Shown here: positions 22,620-33,860 of the stretch, piece after piece
Position numbering within the stretch: the first letter of the stretch is position 1
How the letters are laid out: the number at the start of each line of letters is the position of its first letter
Assembly (NCBI GenBank): GCA_947069175.1
Contig: CAMTDV010000013.1
Location: 55,372,610-55,436,609, forward strand
Length of the DNA: 64,000 nt
DNA from: Scalesia atractyloides
Taxonomy: Eukaryota > Streptophyta > Magnoliopsida > Asterales > Asteraceae
Direction of reading: 5' to 3'
Made by a program: the position numbers and the translations under genes
The notes under the pieces: generated by a model
What the model saw: only the letters and a program-made list of their open reading frames with translations
What the model was told of the DNA's origin: nothing
Database searches by the model: none

Positions 22620-23379
22620 TTCTGACTTGTCAGTTTTCTTTGTTGCGGGCTTCCATTTATGTTCTTTTTATTCATCCTTAAAGATATCAGAAACAACTTA
22701 AAGAGGGATGAAAGAATGACGTGAGCAAGGTGAAAATAAAGTTGTACCAAAGAACTACATCACCCTTTATACCACATTCTTATACTTGCACGAAGAATAC
22801 TTAGGTCATACGAAGGATATCAAGTTCGTACAAAGGATTGACTTGAACAACAAGTGAAGGTTCATTCGTACGAAGCAAACACATTCATACGAGTGATCTT
22901 GATTCATCCGTACAAAGTGCTATCATTCGCACGAGCAACCTCTGATTCGTACAAGTCCAGGTTTTTCCAAACTGGAACATCAGTTCTTCGTGGACCTTAG
23001 GTTTCTCGTTGACCTGTTTAGATCTTTGCACATATCCACATAGATTCACAAGTTATGTTAGGAATAGTGCTCATCAAACATATTTTGTTCTTTAAGATGA
23101 GTTTACCCGTTGTAAAAAAGTACTTTATGAAGTTTTGATATCAAAGCAAATAGTTTTCAAGGCGTATCTTGGTAGAAAAATTGAGCTTCAACTTTGGCTA
23201 AATCAATAATAACTTAATTTAAAAATAGAGTAAACTAAAATAACTACTAACAGATAACAACACAATGTACATTAACTAGCAATCTTTTTCTGAGTTTCAA
23301 AGTAAGAGAATCATACCAGCTTTTAATCTTGTTAAAAACGAGTTTTTGTTTGAAACAACAAATTAAATAAATAAGTATT
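22620..23379 (-). other. Post-pol spacer of element B, distal part
   Basis: No reading frame is supported. A cluster of CGTACGA-type motifs (about 22790-22965) lies upstream of the extra ORF on the minus strand, as in the plus-strand copy. The stretch ends at the 3' LTR of nested element A. The proximal part of the same spacer continues at 32818. Confidence 0.7.
22790..22965. repeat. CGTACGA motif cluster before extra ORF, copy 2
   Basis: Words such as TTCGTACGAAG, TTCATACGAG, TTCGCACGAG and TTCGTACAAG recur at roughly 18-25-base intervals. The position relative to the extra ORF is the same as for the cluster at 2788-3545. Confidence 0.75.
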
Positions 23380-23835
23380 TGTAGGTACCCTAATCCATAT
23401 GGATCGTCACAGAATCGTCTATCTAATCTAGAGTGCGGAATCCTCTAGATCAGATTTCACAGAAACAAGAACACGAACACAGTTACTTTCAAACTGTCTT
23501 CTATTGATTTTCTAACACAAGTGTTTACAATCAATTCAAGACTCTCTCTGAAGTAATTCTCTAAGCAACTGAACAAGCCACTAAACCAACAACCTTAACC
23601 CTAATGACAACCTCCCTTTATATAGAGACAGGTTATGCAACTGGGCTAGGGTTTCCCTATATGGACTGCAAATGGGTCTAGGCCCAATTCGCCTACCATA
23701 TGCTGTATAGCTAGTTTAGCCCAATTACTTCTAATTAACTATTACAAAACTAAACCCGCTAACCGTTTATCATTTTACTAATTACAGGATATCCAAAGAC
23801 CAAATCTTAGTTGTTGTCACAAATATGCAACAACA
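23380..23835 (-). mobile_element. 3' LTR of element A (456 bp)
   Basis: On the minus strand it begins TGTTGTTGCATATTTGTG and ends ACCTACA. It aligns throughout with 32349-32817 and 45183-45656. A TATATAAAG box lies on the minus strand at 23624-23616. It lacks a TTAACTTTCTCTCT-like segment found in the 5' copy and differs at a few per cent of sites, so the insertion is not recent. Confidence 0.92.
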
Positions 23836-23847
23836 AACTCCCCCTTG
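23836..23847 (-). promoter_or_regulatory. Polypurine tract of element A
   Basis: The minus strand reads CAAGGGGGAGTT directly before the LTR start. Element C has the identical word at 45657-45668. Confidence 0.88.
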
Positions 23848-25400
23848 ACAATAGCTTCATTAAACAACTTTGTCTTCAGTCTTCTTGCAATCTTTAACTT
23901 CTTTGAAAATCGTTGGCCTTTGGATAGCTTCAGCTTTAATAGCTTCTATCAGCAATAGACTCCCCCTAAGCTGATGTATCCAATCACCAAATCTTCTAAA
24001 TCGTTAGCGTTTGAGTAAAATCCAGTCTAGTACTTGCATAGCAATCTTCAAACCCATTCAACTTTGTCTGCAATGTAGAAAGGAGGTTCTACCATGCATC
24101 CAAGCAAACTCGTCTTCACCAAACTTCTCAGCAACACACTTCTACAATTTGTATACTATAAAACAAACATCTCGAGAAACCATAAGAATTTTTTAACACA
24201 AGTTAAACAAATTATTATTATTCAAGAGATAGTAAAATTGTATCACAGATTAAGCACTTCTTAACTCAAACCACATACTTAAACTTTTAAGCACACTGAA
24301 CCTGCAAGATATTAAAATTTTGAACTCATCTTCTAAAACCATCTCCCCCTACCGGTAACAACTCCTCCATGAACAACCAATATCCGTACATTAAGAATTT
24401 ACAAGAAAATGAAATGTTTTTGGATTTTTATATTTTATGAAAGAAAATAAATAACGAAATAATAAACACTCTGTTTTTGTGAGAATCAACGTTAAGAATA
24501 TCATATCAGCAACACCAAACTGTTTTCACACTATTTGATAATTCTATATGCAATATTCATGAAAAACAGTTCAAGACGATTACCAGTATTGTTTATCCAC
24601 TTAAACAAAATACATGAACATTTCAAGTACCATTACCTAGTGATATGGTTAGATAATTTACTGATATACTAGTGTGTCCCACTTCAGGACATATCCCAAC
24701 GATCAGGTATGCACCAAAATTCCTCGTAGTAGGTGAGTATACCGGAATTCATCCTTATGAATTACAACTTTAGATAATTGGTGATCAGGTCAGTACTTCC
24801 ATACAGCAAAAAGACCAATATCCAACGAGGATTAGGGAAATACCAAATGTTGGTACGAATAATGCAATTTGCACATTTGAATGACTCTCTAGGAGAGCTT
24901 CTTTGACTTTTGGGATTTGGGATTTTAGCTCTTTTAAGATATCCTGGTTGTGCATAGGTCAGCATATATCTGGATGTGGCAGAAGGACAACCTTGATACC
25001 CCGGATGAATGAACAATATAAAGACCTAAAACCTCAGATTTTGGCAATCTATCAACGCAAGATTTAAGGTTATAAAACCATACGCCACTGATATGTTACC
25101 ACTCATACACAGTTTATTATATGTGTAACACAAAGGTAAGTTGATTACTTCATGCTATTTTGCCTACTGGTACATCATATGATGAAGCTGCTATCACACT
25201 TAAGCAATTGAGTTTTAAATGTGTGTGTGACAGTCTAACTTGCTGATGTACTATCATTTCTTCTTTTTCACCCAGTGAAAACTCATTTTTGATTTTCTAA
25301 TTTTTTTATGTTTTTGATTTTTGAAAAGCAATAATTTATTTACAAAATATTTTTATAAAACTGGTTATTCAGGATTCCTCATCCCGTTAAGTTCGACTAA
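23848..25400 (-). other. 3' non-coding region of element A
   Basis: About 1.5 kb between the end of RNase H and the polypurine tract, co-linear with 45669-47190 of element C. It contains further purine runs on the minus strand (AGGGGGAGA near 24345). No frame of the extra-ORF family is visible, so this family lacks that gene. Confidence 0.75.
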
Positions 25401-28400
25401 TTGTTCAAAACGAGCCATGTCAAAAGCTTTTGTGTAAAGATCTGCCAGGTTATCAAGTGTGTCGACTCGATGCAGTTCAATTAATTTCTATTCAGCACAA
25501 TCCCGTATAAAGTGATATGAATGTCAATATGATTTGTGTGACTGTGTTTTACGGGATTGTTGGTGATTGAAATAGTAGCATTATTGTCTATCATAATAGA
25601 AGTACGAGTGAAATTCAAACCGTAATCGCGTATCTGCTGTTGGATCCAGAGAACCTGAGAGCAACAACTACTCGCAGCAATATATTCAGCTTCACACGTA
25701 GAGGTAGTCACGCAAGACTGCTTCTTGCATTGCCATGACACGAGCCTCCCTCCTAAGAACTGACAACCACATGTGGTAGACTTCCCTGTTGATTTGCATC
25801 CTCCAAAGTCTAAATCAGTGAAAGCAACTAACTTCAAATCACTAGCAGCTGGATACCATAACCCAAGTTTAGGTTTCCCCTTCAAGTAATGAAGAATCCG
25901 CTTCACCGCTTTCATGTGTGACTCTTTTGGATTCACTTGATATCTGGCACAAAGACATACTACCAACATGATGTCTGGTCTAGAAGCAGTCAAGTACATC
26001 AGAGAACCAATCATTGCCATGTATTGAGTTGGATCAACATCCTCCACACTCTCATGATATGGACCAAGGTTGTGATTCTCATATATAGGTGTGTTGAAAG
26101 TAGCGCAATCCTCCATTTTGAAAATAGACAAAATGTCATACACATACTTCATCTGATGTATAAACATCCCATCCTTCTACTATTCAACTTGTAAACCCAT
26201 AAAGTAGGATAATTCACCCATCGCACTAATCTCAAACTTGCTCTTCATTACCTCCTCGAATTCATGACACATGTTCTCATCAGACGACCCATAAATGATG
26301 TCCTCAACTTATATCTATACCATCAAAAAGTCTTCCTTCTTCCTTTTAATGAAAAGTGTACTGTCAATCTGACCTCTTTCAAAACCAGTCTTTAACAAAT
26401 ATGCTGACGGTGTCTCATACCACGCCCTAGGTGCCTGATGCAATCCATACAATGCCTTATCAAGTTGATAGACGTGATCTCGATAGTCTGGATCAGTAAA
26501 CACATCTGGTTGTGAGACGTACACCACTTCTTGGACTTTCCCGTAAACTTTGAAGCCCTTGAATAAAGCAAAAGCTAGGAATAACCGAATTGCCTCCAAC
26601 CTTGCTACTGGTGCAAACACTTCATTGTAATCAATCCCCTCTTGCTGATTGAACCCTTTCACTACCAACCGAGCCTTATTCCTTATTACGATTCCTCAGT
26701 CGTCTTTCTTGCACTTAAACACCCATTTAATGCCTATTTCCTTCTCTCCTTCAGGCAAGTCAACTAGCTCCCAAACTTTCAACTTCTTAAACTGAGCTAG
26801 TTACTCTTGCATAGCTTCAACCCAACAATTATATTTTAGAGCCATATGAACATTCTTCGGCTCCTCTTGGGCAATAAAGCAGCTATACAAACACTCATAA
26901 ATCAACCCAGTCTTCGGAATCGATCTAAACAAACAGGAACCTTCGATCACACCTCTTCTTGTCTGAACACCTGCAGCAGCATCACTGATGATGTTTTCAA
27001 CTAGATGATCTCTGTGTACACGTGTGGTAGCAATGGTGTCAACAACCTGATTATCTCCCAGATTCGATCCAATATCCACCTGAATGTTAGTATTAGCAAA
27101 CGGATTAGTGAAGTCCTCCCCCTGAATAGGTTCAGACTCACTATCACTAGAGTCCTCTAGGGTTGCTCTGGAAGAAGTCTCTAGAGCATCTATCATCGAT
27201 ATAATCGATCTAGGCATGAAGTCACACTCTCCATCTTCACTGATCACATATTGGATCACTTGAGACTCATCTGCATTAGAAAAATCAGGAATATTAAATG
27301 ATTTAGAAACACTGTCATAATCATATAATATTGGAGGACCACTCGTTGATTGTTGAGGTGAATAACTAGTGATTTCCATGTTAAACACAACCTCAATTTT
27401 ACCAGTTTTTAGATTAAAAACCCTTTTATTCAGTGTTCTAGGCATATAGCCCAGAAAGTAACCCTCGTCAGCTACCTCACCGAATTTTTGCTTATCTTTA
27501 TTTCGCACAATGGTGCAGGGTAATCCAAATGGTTCAAAGCCTTTTAAGTGTGGTTTTCGGTTAAACAATAGTTCATGACATGTTATGTTAAACCGTTTAA
27601 CCGTCAAAACTATTTTCAGGACATAACAAGCTGTGTTCACAGCTTCTCCCCAGAAAAGAACTGGAAGCTTTGAATCAGATAGCATATTCCTTACGGCTTC
27701 GATCAACGTCCTATTTTTCCTCTCAGCGACTCCATTCTGTTGAGGTGTATAAGGAGCAGAATATTGATGTTCAATTCCCTTGCAAAGACAATAGAGATCA
27801 AGAATCTGATTCTTGAACTCCGTGCCATTATCACTCCTTATCCTCTTGATCCGTGCATCATGGACATTTTCCAATTTTGTAAAAAGATCTATCAGCATCT
27901 CTGTTGTCTCATCTTTTGTACCTAAAAAGAAAACCCATGAATATCGTGAGTAATCATTTGTGACAACTAAACAATAGTACTTTCCACCTATGCTCCTTAC
28001 TTCACCAGACCGAAGAGATCCATATGGAGTAATTCATAAGGGGCATCTATGGAATTTACTATTTTAGACGTGTGTGGTTTCTTATGTTGTTTTCCCTTTT
28101 GACATGGAAGACATTTATCTTCTAAATCATTTTTAATAATATAATTCATTTTTCGGTAGTGGATGTGGGCGATGCATTTGTGCCACAGCAATGACTCAGC
28201 CTCAGATGCTTTTGATAGTAAACACACCACTACAGTAGAAGAATACTATGCACCTATGTCCATGACATATGTGTCGTTTCTCCTTGGCGCTCTCATCATT
28301 ATCCAATCATCCAGAATCACCAAACCAGGTTTCAACACCAAAGCTTCAGACTTAGTAAAGTGGACCGAGTGAGCCTTGTCGTAGACTTGAGACATGCTCA

Positions 28401-28610
28401 TCAGATTGTGCTTCAGATGCTCCACATAGTTCACTTTGTCTAGTGTGATCTTCCTGTTGGTCACTTTTCCTCGACCTGTAGTGTGCCCTCCTTTAGCACA
28501 TGCAAAATTCACATATCTACCATCTATATTCTCAAACTCAGTCAACAACCTCGCATACCCCGTCATGTGCCTGGAGCAGCCACTATCAACATACCACAAG
28601 TTGATAATCC
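25400..28610 (-). pseudogene. Pol of copia element A
   Basis: Protease with WYVDSGCSRHMTG (near 28600-28560); the integrase zinc part with WHKCIAHIHYRKMN and CLPCQKGK (near 28180-28080); integrase catalytic residues in LHMDLFG, RSDNGTEFKN and PQQNGVAERKNRT, so the Asp, Asp and Glu are kept; then a long linker (27500-26850). RT begins with KWVFKCKKDD near 26720 and carries FNQQEGIDYNEVFAPVARLE. The active site normally YVDD reads stop-V-E-D at 26311-26300. RNase H shows AFTDLDFGGCKS, STCEAEYIAASSC and IDNNATISITNNPVKHS (near 25830-25530). Stops at several points, including after MALKYNCWVEAMQE, make it inactive. Its closest relative in the window is the pol of element C. Confidence 0.9.
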
Positions 28611-31530
28611 TCCTTAACAGCTCCTGGACAACCCAACAAAATTAGTTAGATTGGGGGACCCAAGCCTTAATGGTCTTGGTCTTCCAGATTCATCAACCAC
28701 CAGAACATCCATCCAATATCCATCACTCCTAACAAGAGTCTTAGATCTTCGATCTTAGACCTGTTGATGGAAATGGTTTTTTATTTCCACTAGGTCTCTG
28801 GTCCTGAGGTTTCCTAAACATGTTTGGACTTTGCGACCTTTGGAAATTATGACTTTGGTTCCATGAATTTTGACAATAATAATTCCTAAAGCCATTGTTA
28901 TAAAAATTTCAACTACCAACATTCTGATATCGAGTTTGATATTGAACTTGACTTCTGAATTATTTGATTGACCATAAAGTTATTCATTCTTGGTGAACTA
29001 CTTCTAGGTCTTTCATATCTGCCTGACGTAGATGCAGGCTGAAATCTTTGTTGATTTCTTTGAAAACGAGGAACTTGGTGAGTTCCTTTTTCAGCCTTAT
29101 CTACACCAACAGCAACACTTTATTGCTTGGTAGCAGGTATCTTTGGTGAGTTAGTAACCTTCTTGTCACCATCACCAGGTTTTTCTGGTGATTTTTCTCT
29201 CTGTCTCTCACTCACATGTGCTCCATTCATTTTGTTAGGACAACAACTAGCTACATGTCCATTTTCGTGACATTTGAAACACGATTTTCTAGCCGAAGAC
29301 TTCTTAACTGAAGTCTCTAATTAAGATTCATCAGGCGATGATGATGATGATGATGATGCTTTTGAAGGATCTTGTTCAGTTTGCTTAATTTCTAATTTTT
29401 CTTTATTTTTATTTTTAGCAAACTGCATATTTGACTCTTTTGTAATAACAATGACCTCTTCTTTCATATCACCCCCTTTAACAAAATCAACCTTTTTAAC
29501 AAAAAAATGTTTTTGATTCTTAGGGTGTGTATTCTTTGTTTTCAAAACTGGTTCCCTGTTATTATCCTTCTTGGCATTCTCAGTCACATCAACATCCTAT
29601 GATGTGGAACTACCAGGTGTAGTTGACACAAAGTCTTAAGCTCTTCTTCATCTGACAAGAAAGAATAGTCATGACCAAGTGGTGGTGGAACTTCATTTAA
29701 ACCTTTGAATCCCACACATGTCTTATAATTACTTTTCTTTAGGCCATTCATCATGTGTTTCATAACAAAAGATGAATCTCTGAATTGATTCAATTTCTTT
29801 TCAAGTTCACAAATTTTAATTGTGCTTTTGACAACTCTTTGCATTTTTCAGAAATCTCTTTTGTTTTCTCACTCATCTTATTATGAGCTAAGTCAATAAC
29901 TTGAAGTTTTTCATTTAGTTTACATATTAAAATATTGATTTCTTCTTCATAACCCTTAACTTTCTTCAAATATAATGACTCATTTCTTTTTACGAAAAAG
30001 TTTGATTCTTTTAGGTTTGAGAGCTCATTTACCAGACTTTGGTTTTGTTTTGTTAACGTGTCAAACTTCACTTAGCAGTTCACGACATTTTAAACACATA
30101 GAAATACCAGAGTTAGAATGTACCTCTCCTGCTGATTTTCTTAGATCGGCCATGAAAGCAGCAAAATCAGCAGCCATCTTCTTCTCTACAGAATTCTGTT
30201 CTCCATCAGCTTTTTCAGCTACCTTCTCTTGCTCTACCTCAGCATCAGCTTTCACTTCCTCATTATCAACTAGTGCTATCTCAGCCATAAAATGCTTGTG
30301 AGGCATTATCATCACCCTCCAGATGAACACTCCAATTATAAGAACCCTCTCTACAGTAGATATCAGGGCTTTGATCCAGTGTTTGTTGACACATTCCTGT
30401 TGCTTGAACCATGACCAGGAGAATCTTGAAAGGATGAACTAGAACGAGATTCAGACTTAGGTCTTTGACACTCTCTAGCAAAATGTCCATAATTTTGATG
30501 ATTGTAACACTTCACTTTAGACTTGTCAAAACCTACGTTCTTTCCAAAAAACTTTTTGCCCGTTCTGTTCATGAACCTCTTTACTCTTCTAGAGATCATG
30601 ACCATCTGCCATTGTAAATCCATCTCCTCTAGATCATCAGGGTCATTCTTATCATAATCTTCATCAAACGTAGCAGGATCAGATATTTTCCCTGAATGTA
30701 GTTCTCGTAAACAAAAGAAGCAAGCAGTGCCAGGTGATCTTCAGCACTTTTGACACTTAGAGGCATAACCTAGTACTGTTTCTTGAAGCATTGTTGGAAG
30801 ATGAAGGTGCAAGCCCTTTATAAATCCCTAGATCTTGAACCTGATCATATCCATCTCCTTCTTCTTCATGTTGAGGTCATAAGCTCTCAGTTTCCCAACA
30901 ACCTCTTCCAAGTCTTTAGTTTCATAGTCAGCTTCACCATTTATCATCAAAGTATAAATATCCCGCTTTGCAGGTAAAGCATCCAACAACTTATCGTTTA
31001 TCTCCACATTCGTGTATCCCTCTATGTCATAATTGTCCATTTCTGACATCAGATGATATTATCGCGTGATAATATTGTCAAGGGACTCACTCCTCATGCC
31101 TTTAAACACAGCAAATTGTTCCTTCAGCAGATCAACCTTGTTCTTCTGCACATCAGTATTGCCCTCATACCTCTTCTCTAGGGCACCCCACATCTCCTTT
31201 GACGTAGTATAACGCTTGAATGTATGTTTGATGCCATCAGGTAATGACATCTTTATAGCAGCGAAGGCTTTCTGCTCAGACTCATACATCCTTTTTTCAG
31301 CTTCTGACATGTTCACATAAGTAGTAACACGTTGTCTACCCTCAAAGTCATGCGTTGGGTTAGAGTATCCATCTTTAATATACATCTACATCCGTATGTC
31401 CTGGTATTCAATGAACGACTGAAACCTATCCTTCCATGTAAGGTAATTCTCTACTTTCAGCATTTTTGGAGGTTTGTTAGTCGTGCCAGCCTCTGCTCCA
31501 TTCTTAACAGTTCATTTAGGTTAGACATAT
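28611..31530 (-). pseudogene. Gag of copia element A
   Basis: Start near 31529 with MSNMSNLNELL, but this frame soon breaks. The capsid-like UBN2 region (31385-30830) has SEAEKRMYESEQKAFAAIKM, MWGALEKRYEGN and LLDALPAKRDIYTLM. A first zinc knuckle at 30509-30468 reads CYNHQNYGHFAREC, with His in place of the second Cys of C-X2-C-X4-H-X4-C. A coiled coil (30330-29700), a Lys-rich stretch and Ser repeats follow. A second, intact knuckle, CFKCHENGHVASCC, lies at 29281-29240. Gag binds and packages the element RNA. Multiple stops show that this copy is dead. Confidence 0.85.
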
Positions 31531-31799
31531 TCGACATTTTTACCGAATCAGCTCGGTAAAAATGTTAAAAATTTGTCCGAAATGGGTGGTCACCAAATTA
31601 TACCGTAAAACTCATCTCGACGATACGAATCTAATTATGTATATTGTCCGATTATGATTTTTTTTGGTCCTAAAAATCACACGAGTTTAACTATGGAACC
31701 GGTTTGTCAAGATTGTCTATGGATCAAATTCTATGTTCGAAAACGTTTAACTCCGGTTATGTCAACTTATTTACTTTCCACCTTTTTGTATACAACTCG

Positions 31800-32220
31800 G
31801 AACAGTACCAAATCTGGAAAGTAACAAGATACTGAATCCGAGATGGAAACCCGGAACAGTAATCCGAATTGCTAATCCGAGATGGTGATTCGGAATAGTG
31901 ATCCGAGATGGAATCAAGAATGTACTATTTTGATCCGAATTAGAATCCGGAATAGACTATTGTGATCCGAAATGGAATCTGGAATAGACTATTCTGATCC
32001 GAGATGGAATCCGAAATACACTGTTGATCTGAAATTTAATCCGAGATGGAATTCGAGATAGGCTTTTCTAATCCGAAATGCAACTCTGATGATCCGAATT
32101 GCACTTTTCTGATCCGAAATTCAAGTTTGATGATCCAAATTGCAAGTCTGATGATCCTAAATGCAGGTTTCTGATCTGGAACAAGTCTTCAATCTGAAAT
32201 GCTTTGCTGTTAATCCAAAA
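31800..32220 (-). repeat. Leader tandem array of element A, GATCCGAAATGNA-type unit
   Basis: About eighteen degenerate copies, seen on the plus strand as GATCCGAGATGGAATC, GATCCGAATTGCACTTTTCT, GATCCGAAATTCAAGTTTGAT, GATCCAAATTGCAAGTCTGAT and so on. Spacing in the better-kept half (32090-32215) is 19-21 bases; in the other half some units are fused or expanded. The array lies between PBS and gag. Confidence 0.88.
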
Positions 32221-32334
32221 TCGTTGCAAAACCCTAGAACAGCCGTCACAACTTCAAACCAACCTCCAAAACTTCCAAAAACCCAACTTTTTCTTCTGTT
32301 AAGATACTGAACTGAGCAAAAACAAGAGCCAAAT

Positions 32335-32346
32335 GCTCTGATACAA
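32335..32346 (-). promoter_or_regulatory. Primer binding site of element A
   Basis: The minus strand reads TTGTATCAGAGC, one substitution from the initiator tRNA-Met PBS TGGTATCAGAGC, two bases from the LTR end. Confidence 0.85.
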
Positions 32347-32348
32347 AT

Positions 32349-32817
32349 TGTAGGTCCCTAATCCGTATGGATCGTTACTGAATCGTCTATCTAATCTAGA
32401 GTGTGGAATCCTCTAGATCAGATTTCACAGAAACAAGAACACGAACACAATTACTTTCAAACTGTCTTCTATTGATTTCTAACACAAGTGTTTACAATCA
32501 ATTCAAGACTCTCTCTTAACTTTCTCTCTGAAGTAATTCTTTAAGCAATTGAACAAGCCACTAAACCAACAACCTTAACCCAAATGACAAACTCCCTTTA
32601 TATCGAGAAAGGTTATGCAACTGGTCTAGGGTTTCCCTACATGGACTGCAAATGGGTCTAGGCCCAATTCTCCTACCATATGATGTATAATGTCTAGTTT
32701 ATCCCAATTACTTCTAATTAACTATTACAAAACTAAACCTGCTAACCGTTTATCATTTTCGAATAACAAGATATCCAAAGACCAAATCTAAGTTGTTGTC
32801 ACAAATATGCACCAACA
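32349..32817 (-). mobile_element. 5' LTR of element A (469 bp)
   Basis: The minus strand begins TGTTGGTGCATATTTGTG and ends ACCTACA, followed by the PBS. The TATA word of the partner LTR reads GATATAAAG here. It pairs with 23380-23835. Confidence 0.92.
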
Positions 32818-33860
32818 ATATTCTACTATGATTATCGCTATTGTTGTCCACCTAAGCTCAACTTATCAGATGTAATCATAATTAGGAGATATGTTTAATG
32901 TATGAATTATACTTACTAGCCGGTGTTCAACCACTTCAAGACACATTCCCGTATCAAGACATGCACGAGAGAAAATCTTACCGGTGAGTATACTGCTTAT
33001 CATCTATTTTGACATATATGATGTGAGATACTCACTTATTTTGATTGAAAACACGCCCTATCTGATTAAATCACTTACTGATGAGGAACTTCATTTTCAG
33101 ATGCATGCAGGGCACAAGAGTAAGTCTATGAACAGGTTAGTACCATCGTACTGACAAAGAGCAAACTTAGCTCCCGCATAAAGCTGTGATATATTATCAC
33201 TTATTTTTGGGGTGAATGTGATATTTTTATCACTTATTGATGGTCGTATGCAGTATTACACGTATGTGTGGTATCATGGAAGTTCTAGACTTTCGTCGTC
33301 GTTATTTTTTGGTAAAAGATTCAACCATGATACACAGATGATAAGCAAGCATAAAGACCGCGTATCTCAGAACCTCGGCATACTATCAAACTAAATTTCG
33401 GTACCAAGACCATATTCCAATGAATGGTTCCCACCTGGATTTCAGTCCGTTATGTTTATATCAACCAGCATATTTTAATCTGATTGTGAGCCTCCCGATA
33501 CATCATTAGTAAAGCGACATATCAATTCTTTTTATGTTGTTGACCGTTTTTGACAGATTACCGGTGTATCATCATCTTCTCTTATGTTTCCAAGAAACTC
33601 ATTTTTATTTTTGAATTTTCTATTGTTTTTGTATTTTTCTAAATTTTTCTCCCCCTTAAATACAGAACGTAAATAAATAAATAAAGACTTAATAAAATAA
33701 AAGACATATTTTTGTATTTTTGTATTTTCTCATGTTTTTGTATTTTTTTAAATTTTCTCCCCCTAAAATATAAAACTAAGACAAAATGGAAAATCTTTTT
33801 GTCGTTTTAGATTCAAGAAAATATTTACGAAAATGATTAGCCAAGGATGATTTACTCGGG
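32818..33860 (-). other. Post-pol spacer of element B, proximal part
   Basis: Non-coding continuation of element B after RNase H, interrupted by element A at 32817/32818. Purine runs on the minus strand (AGGGGGAGA-type at about 33648 and 33762) resemble the tract at 1531 in the plus-strand relative. No coding frame is supported. Confidence 0.7.

Larger units (their letters stand above)
23380..32817 (-). mobile_element. Copia element A, structurally near-complete (9.4 kb)
   Basis: Both LTRs, PBS, leader array, gag, pol and polypurine tract are in the expected order on the minus strand. Flanking pentamers are GTATT (left, 23375-23379) and ATATT (right, 32818-32822), a target duplication with one later substitution. 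Outside it, left and right flanks rejoin as one copia spacer of element B. Coding parts carry several stops, so the copy is not autonomous. The same family recurs as element C at 45183-48821. Confidence 0.9.
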
